Assembly (NCBI GenBank): GCA_025933935.1
Contig: JAICYZ010000009.1
Span: forward strand, 1-39,223
Direction of reading: 5' to 3'
DNA from: Chitinophagaceae bacterium
GTDB lineage: Bacteria; Bacteroidota; Bacteroidia; Chitinophagales; Chitinophagaceae
DNA: 39,223 bases
This document shows positions 28,694 through 37,035 of this stretch, piece by piece; position 1 is the first letter of the stretch; the number at the start of each line of letters is the position of its first letter. Made by a program: the position numbers and the translations under genes. The notes under the pieces were generated by a model. It was not told where the DNA came from. It searched no databases and saw only the letters and a list, made by a program, of their open reading frames with translations.

Positions 28694-29920
28694 ATGAAAC
28701 GCAGAGAACTTATAAAAGGCCTGGGTTTACTTCCTTTAACCGGCGGAGTGATCGGAGGAGTGCTGGCTTCACAACCGGCATCTGCAACGCCAAAGCAACA
28801 TGGCGCAAAGCGCGACTTGTTTGAAGAATTGGGAGTTACCCGCGTGATCAATGCCGGCGTAACCATGACATTCTTATCCGGTTCGCTGATGATGCCTGAA
28901 GTGATGGAAGCCATCAATTCTACGTGCCACGACTTTGCAAATATGTATGAATTGCAGGATAAAGTAGGAGCAAAGATGGCGGAAATGCTACAATGTGAAG
29001 CAGCGATGGTAACTTCTGGCGCGGCTTGTGCACTGCTTTTGGGAACTGCTGCCGCGATTACAGGAAAAGATGCACAGAAAATAAAAATGATTCCAAACCT
29101 TCCCGGGCCGCGGCCCGAAGTGATTATGCAGAAAAGCCATCGCTATCTTTTTGACCAGGCAATTACTACAACCGGAGCGAAAATAACAGAGATCGAAGGA
29201 CCCGAAGAAATGGATAAAGCGTTTAACATCAATACGGTGCTCGCACTTTTTTTTAATGCTGCTGAACAATCCAGCGTTTCAAGAGAAGATTTTGTAGCGC
29301 TTTGCAAAAAGCACAATATTCCTTCGTTTATTGATGCAGCGGCAGATGTGCCACCTGTCGAAAATCTTTTTAAATACCAGAAAATGGGTTTTGACCTCGT
29401 TACTTTTTCCGGTGGTAAAATGATTCGCGGGCCGCAAAGCGCGGGGTTGTTATTCGGAAGAAAAGATCTCATAGAAGCTGCAAAATTGAACCACAGTCCA
29501 CACGAAGCGCCAATCGGCAGGCCAATGAAAGTGAATAAAGAAGAGATGTTTGGAATGTACGCGGCATTAAAATCGTATCTCGAACGCGACCATAAAAAAG
29601 AATGGAACGACTGGCTCGACAGAATTGAAAGAATCCGGAAAAAATTGGAATCCGTCCCAACGGTGACTGGAGAAACTTATGTAAATCCGGGACCGGCAAA
29701 TGCATTTCCTTCTTTGTATATTTCCTGGGATCAGTCAAAAGTGAAGATCAAGCCGACCGAAGTACAATCGGACTTGCAAAAAGGAAATCCCAGTATTGTT
29801 GCGAATGTAGCAGATAAAGATGGCGCCAAAGTTTTGAATGTCGGTGTTGTATTGCTGCGTCCGGACCAGGTAGATATTGTGGCGCATAGGGTAAAGGAAA
29901 TTCTGGAAAAAGCGGTTTAA
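28694..29920 (+). CDS. SelA-like/aminotransferase class V-fold PLP-dependent enzyme (DgaE/EF_0838-like) with Tat-like signal
   Basis: MKRRELIKGLGLLPLTGGVIGGVLASQPASA signal; DLFEELGVTRVINAGVTMTFLSGSLMMPEVMEA; FSGGKMIRGPQSAGLLFGRKDLI with the presumed PLP lysine. Confidence 0.85.
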   Translation: MKRRELIKGLGLLPLTGGVIGGVLASQPASATPKQHGAKRDLFEELGVTRVINAGVTMTFLSGSLMMPEVMEAINSTCHDFANMYELQDKVGAKMAEMLQCEAAMVTSGAACALLLGTAAAITGKDAQKIKMIPNLPGPRPEVIMQKSHRYLFDQAITTTGAKITEIEGPEEMDKAFNINTVLALFFNAAEQSSVSREDFVALCKKHNIPSFIDAAADVPPVENLFKYQKMGFDLVTFSGGKMIRGPQSAGLLFGRKDLIEAAKLNHSPHEAPIGRPMKVNKEEMFGMYAALKSYLERDHKKEWNDWLDRIERIRKKLESVPTVTGETYVNPGPANAFPSLYISWDQSKVKIKPTEVQSDLQKGNPSIVANVADKDGAKVLNVGVVLLRPDQVDIVAHRVKEILEKAV

Positions 29921-29956
29921 ATTCTGATCTTAAATCTTAATTGAAAAAAATAATCG

Positions 29957-31756
29957 ATGAAAAAAATATTACTGCTGTTGATTACATTTCTCTCATTTGC
30001 TTTTAAATTTTCCTTTTCCCAGGCATATACTATCGTTATCAAAGGAGGCCATGTAATTGACCCAAAAAACAATATTGATGAAGTAATGGATGTGGCGATT
30101 GACAGCGGCAAAATTAAATTGGTTGCAAAAAATGTCAATCCTGTTGGCGCCTTACAGGTCGTGAATGCCGAAGGAATGTATGTAACGCCCGGATTAATTG
30201 ATATCCACACTCATGATTTTTGGGGCACTGAATCAAACCACCAGTATGAAAACGGAAATCTTGCCATTCAACCGGACGGCTTTACTTTTCGAAACGGCGT
30301 AACAACGGTTGTAGATGCAGGAAGCTCCGGCTGGCGCACTTTTCCAACGTTTAAAGCTCAAACCATTGATGTATCTCAAACAAGAGTACTTGCATTTCTC
30401 AACATTGTAGGCGAAGGAATGCGTGCGGGGTATGAACAGGACGAAAACGATATGGATCCTAAAATGTCGGCACTTGTAGCGAAGCAGTATAAAAATATTA
30501 TTGTCGGATTCAAACTGGCGCATTACGAAGGTTATGACTGGACGCCTGCTGATCGTGCTGTGTTGGCAGGAAACCTGGCGGGAGGACTTCCGGTAATGGT
30601 GGATTTTGGAGGAGCAAAACCACCACTTCCGATTGAAGAATTATTCTTAAATCATTTGCGGCCCGGCGATATTTTTACACATTGCTTTGCTCAACTGAAC
30701 AACAGGGAATTTATTGTAGACACCGTTACTAATAAAGTCAAATCTTTTGTTTGGGAGGCACGTAAAAGAGGGATCGTTTTTGACGTCGGATATGGAGGAA
30801 TCAGTTTTGCTTATTCTCAGGCGATTCCTTCAATTAAAGACGGTTTTTATCCAAATTCTATCAGCACAGATCTGCATGTGGGAAGCATGAATGCAGCGAT
30901 GAAAGGAATGCTGGCGACTATGTCAAAATTTCTGGCAATGGGCATTGATTTAAAAACAGTAATAGCGCAAAGTACGTGGAATCCGGCACGTGAGATCAAT
31001 CATGAAGAACTCGGCCATTTATCACCGGGAGCAGGCGCAGACATAGCCATTCTAAGTGTTCGCGTCGGAAAGTTTGGTTTGTTTGATTATACCGGCTATA
31101 AACTGGAAACGGATAAAAAACTAGAATGCGAAATGACCATAAGAGATGGAAGAATTGTTTATGATTTGAATGGCATTGCCGATCCAATAATTGCCCCGCG
31201 CCGTCCTTTGCCAATTTCCACGAATCCGGCAGATAATTTCACTGCGTTGTTTAATACCATTCCTTCTAAAAACGGTTTGCAACTCACGCCGAATAAGAGC
31301 ATCAATCAACAGGAATTTTATAAACAATACCGAAAGAATAATAAATGGTGGGACGAAGCCTTTACCTTCCTGAAATCACAGGATTTGGAAAAATTAAAAC
31401 CGGGAATGTATGTTATTGACTCCGGAAATGTAATTGCTACTATCTCAGAAGGACCGACCAAAAAAATGGAAGATGTAAAATGGGAAGCGCATCGCAATTT
31501 CAACGACCTTCAATATATCATCAAAGGGAAAGCAAAAATGGGCGTAGCGCCAAGCGCTGATGAAAGAGCGACACTAACTGTTCCTTATTCGTATTCAACC
31601 GATAACATGAATTTTACAAATGAGGGCGGTGAATATTTTGATGCCGATCCAAATACCTTCTTTATTTTTTCGCCACAGGAAATGCACCGGCCAGCGATCA
31701 AAGTTCCCGGAACTGACCGTGTGAAAAAAATAGTGATTAAAGTAAGGGTGCCCTGA
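29957..31756 (+). CDS. Secreted amidohydrolase (EF_0837/D-aminoacylase-like) fused to C-terminal YhcH/YjgK/YiaL (EbgC-like) domain
   Basis: Signal peptide MKKILLLLITFLSFAFKFSFSQ; IDIHTHDFWG, VVDAGSSGWRTFPTFK, GFKLAHYEG, GDIFTHCF, ISTDLHVGS. C-terminal about 160 aa: WEAHRNFNDLQYIIKGKAKMGVAP...FFIFSPQEMHRPAIKVPGTDRVKKIVIKVRV matches the YhcH family. Confidence 0.85.
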   Translation: MKKILLLLITFLSFAFKFSFSQAYTIVIKGGHVIDPKNNIDEVMDVAIDSGKIKLVAKNVNPVGALQVVNAEGMYVTPGLIDIHTHDFWGTESNHQYENGNLAIQPDGFTFRNGVTTVVDAGSSGWRTFPTFKAQTIDVSQTRVLAFLNIVGEGMRAGYEQDENDMDPKMSALVAKQYKNIIVGFKLAHYEGYDWTPADRAVLAGNLAGGLPVMVDFGGAKPPLPIEELFLNHLRPGDIFTHCFAQLNNREFIVDTVTNKVKSFVWEARKRGIVFDVGYGGISFAYSQAIPSIKDGFYPNSISTDLHVGSMNAAMKGMLATMSKFLAMGIDLKTVIAQSTWNPAREINHEELGHLSPGAGADIAILSVRVGKFGLFDYTGYKLETDKKLECEMTIRDGRIVYDLNGIADPIIAPRRPLPISTNPADNFTALFNTIPSKNGLQLTPNKSINQQEFYKQYRKNNKWWDEAFTFLKSQDLEKLKPGMYVIDSGNVIATISEGPTKKMEDVKWEAHRNFNDLQYIIKGKAKMGVAPSADERATLTVPYSYSTDNMNFTNEGGEYFDADPNTFFIFSPQEMHRPAIKVPGTDRVKKIVIKVRVP

Positions 31757-31841
31757 GATTATCCTGAAAAGAGGATTTCTTGGAGAAGTTAGAATAAGAA
31801 TCGTCTATATTTCTTTGTTTACTGTCAAATCAAATAGAATA

Positions 31842-32771
31842 ATGCAAGCTTATAAAACTATTATCGCGATTTTTTTGTTATACATTTTTTCTTTTCGTTG
31901 TGCCAATGGGCAAAATATATCTAAAGATGACTTGATTTTTCTTACTTCCCAATGGAAAGGCGAACGGTTCCCGGATGGGCGGCCAAAAGTTCCCGACGAT
32001 TTATTAAACCGTGCAAGAACCATCGGCCTCGATGACGCCTGGACTGTTTTAAAAAATTTAGGATATACCAATCAATTTGAAGGTGGATGGAAAACGGTTA
32101 ATGATACAACGATGGTGATAGGACGTGCCGTTACTGCAATGTATTTGCCATCAAGACCGGATGTTGAAAAAAGTATCAAAGAGCGTGGCGAAAAGGAAGG
32201 ACGTAAAGGTAACACAAACTCATGGCCGATAGATGTATTGACAAAAGGAGATGTGTATGTGGCAGACGGATTCGGCAAAATTGCCGGCGGTACTTTGATC
32301 GGAAGTACGTTGGGAAATTCGATTTATAGTAAAAGCGGCAACGGAGTCATTTTTAACGGTTCAGTCCGCGATCTCGAGGGATTGTCTGAAATAAAGGGAT
32401 TTAATGCCTTTGTTCGTGATTTTCATCCTTCCTTTCTGGAAGGAATGGTTTTGATGGGCTTGAACACGCCCATTCGGATAGGACATGCGATAGTCATTCC
32501 TGGTGATCTGGTTCTGGCAAACAGGGAAGGAGTCTTGTTTATTCCGGCTCAACTTGCGGAACAGGTGATAAGCACGTCAGAATTTGTTGTGCTCAAAGAC
32601 AAATTCGGATTTGAAATGGTAAGATCAAACAAATATTCCACGGGCCAGATAGATAGTGAGTGGACGGAGGAAATCAAAAACGATTTTCTGAAATGGCTGG
32701 AAAAACACCCGGAACTTGGCAAAATGAGCAAAGCAAAACTCGATCAGATCATGAGTAAAAGAACCTGGTGA
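31842..32771 (+). CDS. RraA/HMG-aldolase-like protein with signal peptide
   Basis: Start Met10 of the ORF: MQAYKTIIAIFLLYIFSFRCANGQ; core GDVYVADGFGKIAGGTLIGSTLGNSIYSKSGNGVIFNGSVRDLEG and PGDLVLANREGVLFIPAQLAEQVI. Confidence 0.85.
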   Translation: MQAYKTIIAIFLLYIFSFRCANGQNISKDDLIFLTSQWKGERFPDGRPKVPDDLLNRARTIGLDDAWTVLKNLGYTNQFEGGWKTVNDTTMVIGRAVTAMYLPSRPDVEKSIKERGEKEGRKGNTNSWPIDVLTKGDVYVADGFGKIAGGTLIGSTLGNSIYSKSGNGVIFNGSVRDLEGLSEIKGFNAFVRDFHPSFLEGMVLMGLNTPIRIGHAIVIPGDLVLANREGVLFIPAQLAEQVISTSEFVVLKDKFGFEMVRSNKYSTGQIDSEWTEEIKNDFLKWLEKHPELGKMSKAKLDQIMSKRTW

Positions 32772-32816
32772 TTTTTACAAAAAAATAAACATTCATCAAA
32801 AAATAAATAGATCCAC

Positions 32817-34115
32817 ATGACAGCTGTTGCCCGGAAAAGATGGATTCGACTGATTCCTGTTGCATTTATCACTTACAGCCTTGCTTATCTCGACCGGGCA
32901 AATTTTGGCTTTGCTACTGCCGGTGGGATGGCCGTTGATCTGAATATCACCGCCGCCACTTCATCACTGCTTGGCTCGTTATTTTTTCTCGGATATTTTT
33001 TCTTCCAAATTCCGGGAGCATTGTATGCCGCTAAAAAGAGCGCCAAGAAATTAATCTTCTGGTCATTGATACTTTGGGGTGTATTGGCGATGCTCACAGG
33101 AATGATCAGTAACGTTTCTCTACTGATAGTCATTCGCTTCATGCTTGGTGTGGTAGAGAGCGCGGTGATGCCTTCGATGCTCATATTTCTGAGCAGGTGG
33201 TTTACAAAAAATGAACGTTCGCGCGCCAATACTTTTTTGATCCTTGGCAACCCGGTTACCATTCTGTGGATGTCCATTCTTTCCGGCTACCTGGTGAATT
33301 CTCTCGGTTGGAGATGGATGTTTATCCTCGAAGGTTTTCCGGCCATCATTTGGGCATTCTTCTGGTGGCGACTTGTAGAAGACAAGCCGGAAAATGCCAA
33401 ATGGCTCAATGATTCTGAAAAATCAACACTGAAAGAAGCCCTGATCCTCGAACAACAGGCAATTAAACCTGTAAAGAATTATGGCAAGGCATTCAAATCG
33501 AAAGTAGTAGTGCTGCTGTGTCTGCAATATGCTTTCTGGAGTATTGGCGTTTATGGATTTGTACTTTGGCTGCCCGATATTATAAAAAAAGCCGGCGAAA
33601 TGAATATGGTTGAAACCGGCTGGCTCTCAGCAGTTCCTTATTTGCTTGCTGTTATTGCGATGTTGGGCGCTTCCTGGCTTTCAGACAAAACCATGAACCG
33701 GAAGATATTTATCTGGCCATTTTTGTTGATTGGCGCAGTTGCATTCTATGGTTCATATCTGGCTGGCCATTCCAATTTTTGGCTTTCGTTCGTTTTATTG
33801 GTCATTGCGGGTGGAGCAATGTATGCGCCGTATGGTCCATTCTTCGCCATTATAACAGAAATATTACCCAGCAATGTTTCCGGTGGTGCCATTGCGCTGA
33901 TAAACAGTTTCGGTGCATTGGGCTCTTTTTTCGGGGCGTATTTTGTTGGTTATTTAAATGGCCAGACAGGAAGTTTTGATGCTTCATTTGTTTTCATGGC
34001 AGGTTCACTGTTTCTTTCAGCCTTATTAACCATGGTGGCTGTTGGCAATAAAAAAACAAAAGCAGTGAAGAAATTGAATATTGAAACTTCCAATGCAAGG
34101 ATGGCATTTGATTGA
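32817..34115 (+). CDS. MFS transporter, anion:cation symporter (ACS) sugar-acid type
   Basis: YSLAYLDRANFGFA, GVVESAVMPSMLIFLSRWFTKNERSRANTFLILGNPV, LGWRWMFILEGFPAIIWA; hexuronate/tartrate/phthalate-transporter-like motifs. Confidence 0.9.
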   Translation: MTAVARKRWIRLIPVAFITYSLAYLDRANFGFATAGGMAVDLNITAATSSLLGSLFFLGYFFFQIPGALYAAKKSAKKLIFWSLILWGVLAMLTGMISNVSLLIVIRFMLGVVESAVMPSMLIFLSRWFTKNERSRANTFLILGNPVTILWMSILSGYLVNSLGWRWMFILEGFPAIIWAFFWWRLVEDKPENAKWLNDSEKSTLKEALILEQQAIKPVKNYGKAFKSKVVVLLCLQYAFWSIGVYGFVLWLPDIIKKAGEMNMVETGWLSAVPYLLAVIAMLGASWLSDKTMNRKIFIWPFLLIGAVAFYGSYLAGHSNFWLSFVLLVIAGGAMYAPYGPFFAIITEILPSNVSGGAIALINSFGALGSFFGAYFVGYLNGQTGSFDASFVFMAGSLFLSALLTMVAVGNKKTKAVKKLNIETSNARMAFD

Positions 34116-34256
34116 ATTCGAGTGATGATGCTAAGAAGCGGTAAACCAACAAATAGAGCGATTTTTATTTTACAAGCTGGTATTTCTTTCAGTCTTGTCG
34201 TGTTGTGATTATATCATAATAAAATTAAATTTTCATTTTAAAATTCCTGCTGAATC

Positions 34257-36704
34257 ATGAAAAAACATTTATCCATACTTTGTTGTTTTATCCTTACCGG
34301 GTACTTTTCTTTTGCGCAGATTGATCCGCATCTAACAAAAGATATCCGCAACACCGAATACGTACATACTCCGTTGCCATTGGATTACAGCAAGGCGCTG
34401 GAAACAGCCGGTCTGAAAAAAAAGGTGTTGGTTTCCGAAATGTTGTGCGACATGGAAACGCTGAATAAGTGGTCACATAAAGGTATTGGCGGAATGCGGC
34501 TGACAAATGAAAGGAGTATTTCCGGTAAACAAAGTTTGCGACTCGTGGCTCCCAGCACTTACCCCCAATTTTTAGGATGGGGACTTGGATTTGGAACTTC
34601 GATGGCCAGCTTTGACGTAGGCGGAGCAAATTGGGAAAAGTACAACCGCATTCATTTTTACATTTATCCCAACTGCCCGGGATCCAACAGCATTTATCTG
34701 AATTTGTATGTAGAAAATGATGGGAAAATAAAGGTTCCGGATAAATATGGGCGTGAAGGTTATCATGAAATTAATTTAAAAAACGGCCAATGGAATGAGT
34801 GTTATGTGGAAATGAGCGAGCTGGCAAGAGATCAGGTAACGAAACTTTCATTTGCCATTGAAGTGTTTGGAAAAGAGCGGACAATGAGCGATTCATTGAA
34901 ATTTGATATAGATGATGTATCCCTTCAAAAAATTGAAAACCCGGAAGTGGTGAGTGGATGGCAACCTGCAGATAACCGTATTATTTTTTCTACCACAGGT
35001 TATGGTTTGGAAAGTAAAAAATCAGCCATAGTAAATGTAAAGAATAACAATGGAAGGTTTCAATTGATTGATTATTCGAGCCGCCGGGTGGTTTATGATG
35101 GAAAAATTAATCCTGTAAAAACACGCATCGGCAATTTCCAAACTGCAGACTTCAGTGATTTTAAAAAAGAAGGACAATATATAATGCGTGTTGGAGATGT
35201 GATGACGAAGCCGTTTTATATCAATAAAAACATCTGGGATAATTCTGCCTGGCGGGTTTTGAATTTTATTTACGTGGAGCGATGTGGTTATCCTGTTCCG
35301 GAAAAACACGGTGCTTGCCATACGGATCTTCACGCAATCTATAACGGAAAAATATTTCCCTTCAATGGCGGCTGGCATGATGCTGCAGATATGTCGCAAC
35401 AGGTTTTGCAATCCGGTGAAATCGTTTATTCGCTGCTTGAAGTAGCAAACAAGGCGAAAGAAAAAAATAACATTCCGCTGTTTCTGAGAATGCAGGAAGA
35501 AGCGGAATACGGCATTGACTGTATTCTGAAAGCAAGACTTGGCGATGGATACCGCGCTCAAACCTGGGGAACGAATTTGTGGACAGATGGATTTATTGGA
35601 ACAAAAGACGATTCTACTAAAAGGCGTTTGGTCCGTGTTCACAATCGTGCTTTTGAAAATTTTGTTTTTTCGGGTATTGAGGCTTATGCTTCCATGAGTA
35701 TTGAAAATGATTCGATGTTGAAACAAAATCTGCGAAAAGTAGCTATTGAAGATTTTGCTTTTGCAAAAAAACGTTTTGATAGTCTTGGATTCAAAGACAT
35801 CAGCAGTATCGGTGGTGGCGGCGATCATGCTGCAATGGCATCAAACAGCCAGTATTCAGCGAATATTTCTTTTGCAGCGAGTTTATTATATAAGTTAACC
35901 CGCGAAGATTATTATGCGAAAGAAGCTGCAAAAGCGATTAAATATACTCTGGATTGTCAACGTACCGAGCCACTGGGCGATAAAGATGGTTTGCACGGAT
36001 TCTTCTATCGGGATCTTGAGCGCAAATCCATTGTGCATTTTACGCACCAGTCGCGCGACCAATATTTTATGGAAGCGCTGGTAGCCCTTTGTGAAACACA
36101 ACCTGATAACGTCGATTATAAAAAATGGAAAGCAGCCATAGAAATGTATGGCGATTACCTGAAAAAGATCATGCAATATGTGCAGCCGTACGGATTGGTT
36201 CCGGGCGGAGTTTATAATATTAATGAAGTAAAAGATTCCGTCAATTTTTACAAAGTGCAGGTCGGTATTTTCAGCGGCGCCGGACCTGATTATAAACATC
36301 AACTTGAGAATGGAGTAAAACTGGATGCAGAACATTATCTGCGTGTTTTCCCGGTTTGGTTTTCTTTCCGCGGAAATGCAGCGGTGCAGTTGTCTACAGG
36401 TAAAGCTGCGGCGGTTGCCGGTAAGTTTTTGCATGATAAAGATTTAATGAATATCGGAGAGCAACAATTGTTCTGGATCGTCGGAAAAAATCCTTTTGGC
36501 CAATCGCTGATCTGGGGTGAAGGCAGCAATTATCCTCAATTATATGTTGCGCTTCCGGGAGAAACCGTAGGCGCTATTCCCGTTGGCATGGAATCACGCG
36601 GTAACGAGGATTCACCTTACTGGCCGCAATTTAATACCGCTACTTACAAAGAAGTGTGGGGCGCATCTGCCGCGAGATGGCTTTCATTGATAGCAGAATA
36701 TTAA
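34257..36704 (+). CDS. Secreted glycoside hydrolase family 9 protein with N-terminal beta-sandwich and CelD-type Ig-like domain
   Basis: Signal peptide; Ig-like region ending DFKKEGQYIMRVGDVMTKPFYI; VERCGYPVPEKHGACHTDLHAI and GGWHDAADMSQQVLQ (paired catalytic Asp); terminal ESRGNEDSPYWPQFNTATYKEVW. Confidence 0.85.
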   Translation: MKKHLSILCCFILTGYFSFAQIDPHLTKDIRNTEYVHTPLPLDYSKALETAGLKKKVLVSEMLCDMETLNKWSHKGIGGMRLTNERSISGKQSLRLVAPSTYPQFLGWGLGFGTSMASFDVGGANWEKYNRIHFYIYPNCPGSNSIYLNLYVENDGKIKVPDKYGREGYHEINLKNGQWNECYVEMSELARDQVTKLSFAIEVFGKERTMSDSLKFDIDDVSLQKIENPEVVSGWQPADNRIIFSTTGYGLESKKSAIVNVKNNNGRFQLIDYSSRRVVYDGKINPVKTRIGNFQTADFSDFKKEGQYIMRVGDVMTKPFYINKNIWDNSAWRVLNFIYVERCGYPVPEKHGACHTDLHAIYNGKIFPFNGGWHDAADMSQQVLQSGEIVYSLLEVANKAKEKNNIPLFLRMQEEAEYGIDCILKARLGDGYRAQTWGTNLWTDGFIGTKDDSTKRRLVRVHNRAFENFVFSGIEAYASMSIENDSMLKQNLRKVAIEDFAFAKKRFDSLGFKDISSIGGGGDHAAMASNSQYSANISFAASLLYKLTREDYYAKEAAKAIKYTLDCQRTEPLGDKDGLHGFFYRDLERKSIVHFTHQSRDQYFMEALVALCETQPDNVDYKKWKAAIEMYGDYLKKIMQYVQPYGLVPGGVYNINEVKDSVNFYKVQVGIFSGAGPDYKHQLENGVKLDAEHYLRVFPVWFSFRGNAAVQLSTGKAAAVAGKFLHDKDLMNIGEQQLFWIVGKNPFGQSLIWGEGSNYPQLYVALPGETVGAIPVGMESRGNEDSPYWPQFNTATYKEVWGASAARWLSLIAEY

Positions 36705-37017
36705 AACATTTTCTATTTTAAAAGAAGAGAGGAAATGATCTCTCGTGCTAATTTAAAAAGAGTGAAAGTATAAATCAGGAAATCGTCTTTTTTGTTTGTT
36801 TGCTCATCATCCCAAGGAAATTATTGCTTCATTCCAACAACTCTTTTATCAATTATTATAAATTTTGATCACATAAATTGGGAAAATGCTATTATTTTGA
36901 AGCCAAGACATTAGCTGGGAAAAACATCAGCAAATTAAAAGCCGGTTAATGAACTGGCAAAAGTTCTTTTTTATTCCATTTGCCGTCGCACTTTTCCTGA
37001 TTAGTGTAAAAGTGAGC

Positions 37018-37025
37018 TACCTTTG
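37018..37025 (+). promoter_or_regulatory. Candidate Bacteroidetes -7 element TAccTTTG for the ABC transporter gene
   Basis: Matches TAnnTTTG, 10 bp before the ATG; no clear -33 TTTG. Confidence 0.35.
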
Positions 37026-37035
37026 AAGACGAATT

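Noticed and set aside
35022-35828. 268-aa minus-strand ORF
   Set aside because: Lies entirely antisense within the GH9 gene; composition shows no recognisable domain and reflects codon bias of the sense gene.
35895-36434. 179-aa minus-strand ORF
   Set aside because: Antisense to the GH9 catalytic domain, no family features.
36735-36755. GAGAG-N8-CTCTC hairpin after GH9
   Set aside because: Only 5-bp stem and no adjacent T-run; too weak to call a terminator.
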